Part shown: positions 58,749-64,000 of the stretch, piece after piece
Position numbering within the stretch: the first letter of the stretch is position 1
Layout: every line of letters starts with the position of its first letter
Source: Stappia sp.
GTDB taxonomy: Bacteria; Pseudomonadota; Alphaproteobacteria; Rhizobiales; Stappiaceae
Direction of reading: 5' to 3'
Assembly: GCF_040110915.1 (NCBI RefSeq)
Contig: NZ_CP157793.1
Span: 3,484,939-3,548,938 of the forward strand
Length of the DNA: 64,000 bases
Made by a program: the position numbers and the translations under genes
The notes under the pieces: generated by a model
Database searches by the model: none
Seen by the model: only the letters and a program-made list of their open reading frames with translations
Told to the model about the DNA's origin: nothing

Positions 58749-60425
58749 TCAGGTCCGCCGGTCGGCGCGGATCATCTCGGCCGCCTTCTCCGCGATCATC
58801 ATCGTCGGCGCGGCCGTGTTTCCCGATGTGATCGCCGGCATCACGGAGGCATCGGCGACGCGCAGCCCCGCGATCCCCCGCACCCGCAGGCGCGGATCGA
58901 CCACCGCGTCGGGGTCGGCGCCCATGCGGCAGGTGCCCACGGGATGGAAGATCGTCGTTCCGATGTCGCCGGCCGCCCGGGCCAGCGCCTCGTCGGTCTG
59001 CGCCGCCGAACCCGGCAGATGCTCGACCGGGGAATAGCGCGCGAGCGGGTCGGCCTGCATGATCCGCCGGGTGAGGCGGATGCTGTCGGCCGCGACCTTG
59101 CGGTCGGCCTCGGTTGCGAGATAATTCGGCCGGATCTCGGGATGCTCGCCCGCGTCGGCCGAGCGAATATGCACATGGCCCCGGCTTTCGGGGCGCAGAT
59201 TGCAGACGCTGGCCGTGATCGCGGGAAAGGGATGCAGCGGTTCGCCGAAGCGGTCGAGCGACAGCGGCTGCACGTGATACTCGATGTTGGCGGTCTCGAA
59301 GGAGGGATCGGAGCGGGCGAAGACGCCGAGCTGGCTCGGCGCCATCGACATCGGCCCGGAGCGCCTGAAGGCATATTCGGCGGCGATCTTCGCCTTGCCC
59401 CAGAGGCTCGACGCAAGCTGATTGAGCGTCACCGCGTTGGCGACCTTGAACACGGTGCGGATCTGCAGATGGTCCTGCAAGTTCGCGCCGACGCCCGGCT
59501 TTGCCAGAACCGGCGCAATGCCATGACGCCCCAGAACGGCCGGATCGCCGATGCCCGAAAGTTCCAGAAGCTGCGGCGAGCCGATCGCGCCGGCCGCCAG
59601 AACCACCTCGCCCTCGACCGAGACGCGCGCCGGCGCGCCGTCGACGGTGAGCTCAAGTCCGCGGACACGCCCTTCCGCGATTTCGAGGCGCGCGACCTGC
59701 GCCTTGGTGACGACCCTGAGATTGGGCCGGCGCATCACCGGCTTGAGGAAGCCCTTGGCCGCCGTCCAGCGCACGCCGCCGCGCTGCGTGACCTGAAAAT
59801 AGGACGAGCCGAAATTGTCGCCCCGGTTGAAGTCGTCGACCTTGGGGATGCCAACGGAAGCGCAGGCCTCGCGCACCGCGTCCAGGATTTCCCAGGACAG
59901 GCGCTGCTCCTCGACCCGGCATTCCCCGCCCTGGCCGTGCATGTCGTCGTCGAGCGCATAATGATCCTCGGCGCGCCGGAACAGCGGGAGCACATCGTCC
60001 CAGCCCCAGCCCGTGCAGCCCATCTGGCGCCAGCCGTCATAGTCGCGCGCCTGGCCGCGCATGTAGATCATGCCGTTGATCGCGGAACAGCCGCCAAGCA
60101 CCCGTCCGCGCGGATAGGCCAGCGCCCGCCCGTTCAAGCCCGGATCGGGCGCGGTCTTGTAACCCCAGTCGGTTCTGGGGTTGCCCATGCAGTAGAGATA
60201 GCCGACCGGAACGTGGATCCAGATGTAATCGTCGGTGCCGCCGGCCTCCAGCAGCAGCACCCGCACGTCCGGATCGGCGGACAGGCGATTGGCCAGCACG
60301 CAGCCGGCCGATCCGGCGCCGACGATCACGTAATCCCAGGACCCCAGATCCTCCCTCAGATCCTCCCCCGGATCCCCCCCCAGTTCCCCCGAAGACCCCG
60401 GATTCTTCCCGGATGTTTCCCCCAT
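58749..60425 (-). CDS. GMC-family choline-dehydrogenase-like oxidoreductase
   Basis: A 558-residue FAD-dependent alcohol oxidoreductase. The FAD loop is YVIVGAGSAGCVLANRLS, GMC signature 1 is GCSAINGMIYMRGQARDYD, signature 2 is GAIGSPQLLELSGIG, and catalytic His and Asn are in FHPVGTCRMG and SGNTAAP. The 28-residue N-terminus before the fold is an odd low-complexity repeat (NPGSSGELGGDPGEDLREDL) encoded by short direct repeats. The substrate is an alcohol, not specifiable; BetA-like proteins are about the same length. Monocistronic or with the TRAP binding protein downstream on the same strand. Confidence 0.9.
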   Translation of the reverse strand: MGETSGKNPGSSGELGGDPGEDLREDLGSWDYVIVGAGSAGCVLANRLSADPDVRVLLLEAGGTDDYIWIHVPVGYLYCMGNPRTDWGYKTAPDPGLNGRALAYPRGRVLGGCSAINGMIYMRGQARDYDGWRQMGCTGWGWDDVLPLFRRAEDHYALDDDMHGQGGECRVEEQRLSWEILDAVREACASVGIPKVDDFNRGDNFGSSYFQVTQRGGVRWTAAKGFLKPVMRRPNLRVVTKAQVARLEIAEGRVRGLELTVDGAPARVSVEGEVVLAAGAIGSPQLLELSGIGDPAVLGRHGIAPVLAKPGVGANLQDHLQIRTVFKVANAVTLNQLASSLWGKAKIAAEYAFRRSGPMSMAPSQLGVFARSDPSFETANIEYHVQPLSLDRFGEPLHPFPAITASVCNLRPESRGHVHIRSADAGEHPEIRPNYLATEADRKVAADSIRLTRRIMQADPLARYSPVEHLPGSAAQTDEALARAAGDIGTTIFHPVGTCRMGADPDAVVDPRLRVRGIAGLRVADASVMPAITSGNTAAPTMMIAEKAAEMIRADRRT

Positions 60426-60483
60426 CGACGCTCCCCCGCCTCGCCGCGCCTTTCAGATGACGCTTATTGAAACCTGTCATTCA

Positions 60484-60508
60484 CCCCGTCGCCATCGAAG
60501 CGACGGGG
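60484..60508 (-). terminator. Strong hairpin between DUF533 and GMC genes
   Basis: CCCCGTCGC at 60484-60492 and its complement at 60500-60508 form a 9-bp stem with a 7-nt loop. It lies downstream of the DUF533 gene and upstream of the GMC start on the minus strand; it could end the DUF533 message or be an operator of the GMC gene. No U-tract. Confidence 0.4.
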
Positions 60509-60665
60509 ACGCGACCGGCACGATGACCCGACCCGCCTGCCATGGCAAGAGATGGGCAAGAGTTGTACAAGACAGGGGGCAAGGCTCGGGAAACAGCGAT
60601 CTCGCGCGGTCTTCAAGCCCTCTCCGGATGTCTGGAAATGCGGAAACGCCGCGCGGCCGCCAGCC

Positions 60666-61436
60666 TCAGCCAGCCATCTCCGCTTCACGCACGGCCAGTT
60701 CGATCTCATCGACCAGCGCCGGTTCCAGGCCGAGCCTTGCGGCCAGCATCTGGAGATACGCCTTTTCGGCCGGATGGTCGGGATCGATGGCGAGCCGCGA
60801 CACGGCGTAGATCTCGGTCGCCGTTTCCGGGCAGGTCGCGCTGGCCACCACCTTGTCGAGGTCGAGCGGCGCGCGCAACTCGTCCATCAGGAACGCCTTG
60901 GCCTCCGCATCGAGGCCCGCCTCGTCGATCTTGGCGAAGATGCGGTCCTGTTCGTCCCGGTCGATGTGCCCGTCCGCCTTGGCGGCGGCGATCATCGCGG
61001 TCAGCAACGCCACGGCGAAAGTCTGCTCGCCGCCCGGCTGCTGCGCCGGATCGAAGGCCGTGCCGCGCGGCGCCTCGAGCGGGATCGGATCTTCCTGCGG
61101 ATACTGCGGCCGCTGCTGGCCCTGCTGGTTGGCGCGATAGCCCTGATAGGCCTTGTAGGCGAGCCCGGCGACCAGCGCCATGCCGCCGTATTTCACAGCC
61201 GTCTTGCCGATCTTGCGTCCGCCCTTGGAACCGAGCATCAGGCCCGCGAGACCGCCGAGCGCCAGCCCGCCGCCCTGCGAGGTCAGGAAGTCGCGCCCCT
61301 GCGAGAGCAGGTCGCCCGATTGGCCCCGGCCCGCCCCCTGACCAGGATTCTGGCCCGCATTCTGGCCCGCCGGCTGACCGGGAGCGCCGCCCTGGCTTCC
61401 CATGAACTGTTCCAGAAGGGATTTCGCGTCGAACAT
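60666..61436 (-). CDS. DUF533/TerB-like protein with membrane-associated Gly-rich segment
   Basis: A 256-residue protein. N-terminal Gly/Gln-rich low-complexity region (GQNAGQNPGQGAGRGQSGD), a small Gly-rich hydrophobic segment (LALGGLAGLMLGSKGGRKIG), a YKAYQGYRANQQGQQRPQYP linker, then the TerB-like helical domain (FAVALLTAMIAAAKADGHID, RDEQDRIFAKIDEAGLDAEA). The acidic AAKADGHIDRDE site matches TerB/DUF533 metal-binding. Role unknown; TerB homologues occur in stress-membrane complexes. Confidence 0.87.
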   Translation of the reverse strand: MFDAKSLLEQFMGSQGGAPGQPAGQNAGQNPGQGAGRGQSGDLLSQGRDFLTSQGGGLALGGLAGLMLGSKGGRKIGKTAVKYGGMALVAGLAYKAYQGYRANQQGQQRPQYPQEDPIPLEAPRGTAFDPAQQPGGEQTFAVALLTAMIAAAKADGHIDRDEQDRIFAKIDEAGLDAEAKAFLMDELRAPLDLDKVVASATCPETATEIYAVSRLAIDPDHPAEKAYLQMLAARLGLEPALVDEIELAVREAEMAG

Positions 61437-61573
61437 TCTCCGGCTCCTGCTGATGGCTCGCGCCTGACCATATCAGGTCTCAGATGGGACGGCAGGCGCA
61501 CGCGCGCAAGCGTCCGTCGACCGGATCCGCACGCCTTGCCCCATCCGAACCCCGGCCGGATGCCCGGCGGACA

Positions 61574-62083
61574 TCAGGACGGGACGGGCAGCGGCAGCGT
61601 GTTGTCGTCCTTCAGCGTCTCCATGGCGATGGAGGAGCGCACGTTGCGCACCGCGTCATGCGGCAGCAGTTCCTCGTTGATGAAGCGGGCGAGCGCCGGC
61701 AGATCGGGCACGATCACCTTGAGCAGGTAATCCATGTCCCCGGTCATCGCATGCGCCTCCTGCACCTGGGCAAGGGCGCGCACCAGATCGCGAAAGCGGC
61801 GCGCGTTCTGCCGGCTGTGCGCCTCGAGCGCCACGCCGACGAAGGCGGTCACCGTCAGCCCGACCGCCGCCGGCGCGATGTCGGCGCGATAGCCGCGCAC
61901 GATGCCGGCCTCCTCCAGACGCTGCCGGCGCCGCGACACCTGCGAGGCGGACAGGCCGATGCGCTCGCCGAGCTGCTGATTGGTCAGCGCGGCGTCCTCC
62001 TGCAGGCTCACGAGAAGACGTGTATCGAATCCATCGAGCTCGATCATGTCGCGCATCATAGCGGCAATCGACGCACGTTTCAT
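61574..62083 (-). CDS. Lrp/AsnC-family regulator
   Basis: A regulator of up to 169 residues. HTH is in LTNQQLGERIGLSASQVSRR and the C-terminal RAM domain in AFVGVALEAHS and EAHAMTGDMDYLLKVIVPD. It is divergent from hpd, a common layout in which the Lrp-type protein responds to tyrosine or phenylalanine and controls hpd. Start at 62083 (MKRAS) is uncertain; 62059 or 62047 (MIELDG) would also fit. None has a good Shine-Dalgarno. Confidence 0.88.
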   Translation of the reverse strand: MKRASIAAMMRDMIELDGFDTRLLVSLQEDAALTNQQLGERIGLSASQVSRRRQRLEEAGIVRGYRADIAPAAVGLTVTAFVGVALEAHSRQNARRFRDLVRALAQVQEAHAMTGDMDYLLKVIVPDLPALARFINEELLPHDAVRNVRSSIAMETLKDDNTLPLPVPS

Positions 62084-62093
62084 GCATTTTTCA

Positions 62094-62130
62094 GGCACGT
62101 TTCCTCGCGAATGCACACACAGTGCGTGCC
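62094..62130. promoter_or_regulatory. Inverted repeat GGCACG/CGTGCC in the Lrp-hpd divergent region
   Basis: GGCACG at 62094-62099 mirrors CGTGCC at 62125-62130, with a nested GCAC/GTGC pair. It lies between the two divergent starts and is a candidate Lrp operator. No experimental support. Confidence 0.35.
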
Positions 62131-62215
62131 GGCTCTGGCACACTCGAACTGAGACAAGGTGACGCAGAAACATGACGCAGCCGCGTCGCCGGCTCGCGCA
62201 GTCGAGGAGGACATC

Positions 62216-63328
62216 ATGGGACCGTTTCCGCACAATGCCCCGCCGGCGAGGATCGACGCCGACAACCCGGCCGGGACCGACGGCTTCGAATTCGTCGAGT
62301 TCGCCCATCCCGAGCCGGAGAAGCTCGACACGCTCTTTCGCAAGATGGGCTACGTGCCGGTCGCGCGGCACAAGACAAAGGCGATCACCGTCTATCGCCA
62401 GGGCGACATCACCTACATCCTGAACGCCGAGCCCGGCAGCCACGGCATGCGCTTCGTCGACGACCACGGGCCTTGCGCGCCCTCCATGGCCTGGCGCGTG
62501 GTCGATGCCGAGCATGCCTTCGCCCATGCGGTGGCGCAGGGCGCGACGCCGTACGAGGGCGACGACAAGGTGCTGGACGTGCCGGCCATCGTCGGGATCG
62601 GCGGCTCGCTGCTCTATTTCGTCGACACCTATGGCGACAAGGGCTCGGCCTATGCGGCCGACTTCGAGTGGCTCGGCGCGGTCGATCCAAAGCCCGAGGG
62701 CGTGGGCTTCTACTATCTCGATCACCTGACCCACAACGTCTATCGCGGCAACATGGACAAGTGGTGGGACTTCTACCGCACGCTCTTCAACTTCAGGCAG
62801 ATCCACTATTTCGACATCGACGGGCGCATCACCGGCCTCGTCAGCCGGGCGATCACCTCGCCCTGCGGCAAGATCCGCATCCCGCTGAACGAGTCCAAGG
62901 ACGACACCAGCCAGATCGTCGAATACCTGAAGAAGTACAACGGCGAGGGCATCCAGCACATCGCGGTCGGTACCGACGGGATCTACGACGCCACCGACCG
63001 GCTGGCCGACAACGGCCTGAAGTTCATGCCGGGTCCGCCGGAGACCTATTACGCGCGTTCGCACGAGCGGGTGAAGGGTCACGACGAGCCGCTGGAGCGG
63101 ATGAAGACCCACGGCATTCTGATCGACGGCGAGGGGGTGGTCGACGGCGGCACGACCAAGATCCTGCTGCAGATCTTCTCCAGGACGGTGATCGGGCCGA
63201 TCTTCTTCGAGTTCATCCAGCGCAAGGGCGACGAGGGATTCGGCGAAGGCAACTTCCGCGCGCTCTTCGAATCCATCGAGGAAGACCAGATCCAGCGCGG
63301 CGTGCTGAAGGTCGACGCGGCCGAGTGA
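62216..63328 (+). CDS. hpd: 4-hydroxyphenylpyruvate dioxygenase
   Basis: A 370-residue Fe(II) dioxygenase that makes homogentisate from 4-hydroxyphenylpyruvate in tyrosine breakdown. The iron ligands are in YYLDHLTHNVYRG (His), GEGIQHIAVGTDG (His) and FFEFIQRKGDEGFGEGN (Glu), the latter being the conserved C-terminal helix region. GAGGAGG 6-12 nt upstream marks the ATG at 62216; the longer frame from 62159 is not needed. The neighbouring Lrp regulator probably controls it. Followed by a good terminator at 63379-63412. Confidence 0.96.
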   Translation: MGPFPHNAPPARIDADNPAGTDGFEFVEFAHPEPEKLDTLFRKMGYVPVARHKTKAITVYRQGDITYILNAEPGSHGMRFVDDHGPCAPSMAWRVVDAEHAFAHAVAQGATPYEGDDKVLDVPAIVGIGGSLLYFVDTYGDKGSAYAADFEWLGAVDPKPEGVGFYYLDHLTHNVYRGNMDKWWDFYRTLFNFRQIHYFDIDGRITGLVSRAITSPCGKIRIPLNESKDDTSQIVEYLKKYNGEGIQHIAVGTDGIYDATDRLADNGLKFMPGPPETYYARSHERVKGHDEPLERMKTHGILIDGEGVVDGGTTKILLQIFSRTVIGPIFFEFIQRKGDEGFGEGNFRALFESIEEDQIQRGVLKVDAAE

Positions 63329-63378
63329 TGTCCGTCTCCGGCCGGACCATCGCCGGCGGGCCCTATTGATCGACAGAC

Positions 63379-63412
63379 CGGGTGCGGAGCCCACGCTTCG
63401 CACCCGTTTTCC
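63379..63412 (+). terminator. Rho-independent terminator of hpd
   Basis: CGGGTGCG at 63379-63386 pairs with CGCACCCG at 63399-63406, loop 12 nt, followed by TTTT at 63407-63410. It is 51 bp after the hpd stop; one of the few U-tract terminators in the window. Confidence 0.75.
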
Positions 63413-63464
63413 TGTCCGCGTCGAAGGCCTCGCCGACCGCCCGGCGGCTGTGCTGTCTGCGAGG

Positions 63465-64000
63465 CTACCGCCGCGCGGCGGCCAGCGTGTCCAGAAACGC
63501 CCGCGACCAGGCGGCCGCGTCGTTCTCGCAAATGCGGTCGAACATCGCCTGCCAGCGGTCGCGGCGTTCGTCGAGCGGCATGTTGAGCGCGGTCTGCAGG
63601 CTCGCCGCGACCCCCTCGGCCGAATAGGGATTGACGATCAACGCCTCGCGCATGGTCTCCGCAGCCCCCGCGAAACGCGACAGCACGACGACGCCGGGGT
63701 CCTCCGCCCGCTGTGCCGCGACGAATTCCTTGGCGACGAGGTTCATCCCGTCGCGCAGCGGCGTCACCAGCGCGATCCGGCTGGCGCGATAGATGCCGGC
63801 AAGCGAGCGGCGCGTGAACCCGCGCGTCATGTAGCGGATCGGCGTCCAGTCGAGATCCGCGAAGCGCCCGTTGATGTTGCCGGCCAGTTCCTCCAGTTCG
63901 CTGCGGATGTCCGCATAGGCGTCGAGTTCGGACCTCGAGGGCGGCGCGACCTGCATCAGGCTCACATGCCCCCGGTTTTCCGGGTAGTCCTCCAGCAACC
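63465..64000 (-). CDS. otsA: Trehalose-6-phosphate synthase OtsA (C-terminal part; 5' end outside window)
   Basis: The C-terminal portion of the glucosyltransferase that makes trehalose-6-phosphate from UDP-glucose and glucose-6-phosphate. Visible are [59 protein letters not shown] (the UDP-glucose loop) and [16 protein letters not shown]. The cut is at the window end, so a full gene is expected beyond 64000. Osmoprotection is the usual role. Convergent with hpd. Confidence 0.95.
   Translation of the reverse strand, partial: LLEDYPENRGHVSLMQVAPPSRSELDAYADIRSELEELAGNINGRFADLDWTPIRYMTRGFTRRSLAGIYRASRIALVTPLRDGMNLVAKEFVAAQRAEDPGVVVLSRFAGAAETMREALIVNPYSAEGVAASLQTALNMPLDERRDRWQAMFDRICENDAAAWSRAFLDTLAAARR

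Noticed and set aside
1..64000. tRNA or rRNA genes
   Set aside because: No T-arm motif with acceptor pairing and no rRNA-like segments were found by eye.

Overview
The window is chromosomal DNA of a GC-rich alphaproteobacterium. Gene content (TRAP transporters, peptide and pyrimidine-type ABC importers, cobalt nitrile hydratase, a CyaC-type membrane cyclase, WD40 plus CobW pair) and small Hyphomicrobiales-style intergenic repeats suggest a marine or soil Hyphomicrobiales member, perhaps Stappiaceae-like. The assignment is an inference. No tRNA, rRNA, transposase, phage gene or CRISPR array was seen. Because GC is high, most long antisense open frames are shadows of real genes.

Layout. 1-7.7 kb (minus): the N-terminal two thirds of an indolepyruvate ferredoxin oxidoreductase, then a three-gene TRAP transporter of the 2-oxoacid (TakP) type whose large permease carries an unusual coiled-coil tail. 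8.0-9.9 kb (plus): a Co-type nitrile hydratase (alpha, beta, accessory protein) whose alpha subunit has a histidine-rich N-terminus. 10-12.9 kb: an EamA exporter, then convergent NicO nickel/cobalt transporter and DUF1007 genes. 13.2-17.3 kb: a leucine-type dehydrogenase, a LysR regulator, and a WD40/CobW pair. 17.5-21.7 kb (plus): a very divergent KorA/KorB pair that lacks normal thiamine-diphosphate residues, followed by an aminotransferase. 22-25.4 kb (minus): LacI regulator with a clear operator, 2-hydroxyacid dehydrogenase, DMT exporter. 25.6-29.2 kb: chromate transporter, MarR, two paralogous flavodoxin-fold quinone reductases. 29.2-37.3 kb: an NMT1-type ABC importer co-transcribed with a cytosine-deaminase-like amidohydrolase and an FAD oxidase, then a Rid-family protein and 8-oxoguanine deaminase, which together look like a nucleobase or heterocycle salvage island. 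37.4-44.1 kb: MFS, SprA-related protein, creatininase-family amidohydrolase, YffB/ArsC-like protein, CyaC-like adenylate cyclase, ArgE-like deacetylase. 44.4-50.1 kb: complete dipeptide-type ABC importer. 50.2-57.6 kb: CopA, a xylonate-type dehydratase, an SCP2 protein, a PEP-mutase-family lyase, a DenD-like dehydrogenase and TetR. 57.6-64 kb: an orphan TRAP binding protein, a GMC oxidoreductase, DUF533 protein, an Lrp regulator divergent from hpd, and the C-terminal part of OtsA.

How it fits together. The region is a heterotroph's uptake and catabolism district: importers for 2-oxoacids, peptides and heterocycles feed amino-acid, aromatic (hpd, indolepyruvate) and sugar-acid routes. Metal handling recurs (Co hydratase, NicO, CobW, CopA, ChrA), and three of these proteins carry histidine-rich metal-buffer segments.

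Most interesting non-coding signals: a 107-bp inverted-repeat element present twice, each copy supplying the TAG stop codon of the neighbouring minus-strand gene; strong hairpins directly after the binding-protein gene in all three binding-protein-first transport operons; two hairpin-containing tandem arrays (37 bp x3, 26 bp x4); a 20-bp near-palindrome before the SCP2 gene; and a perfect LacI-type operator. The best protein-level candidate for something undescribed is the degenerate KorA/KorB pair.
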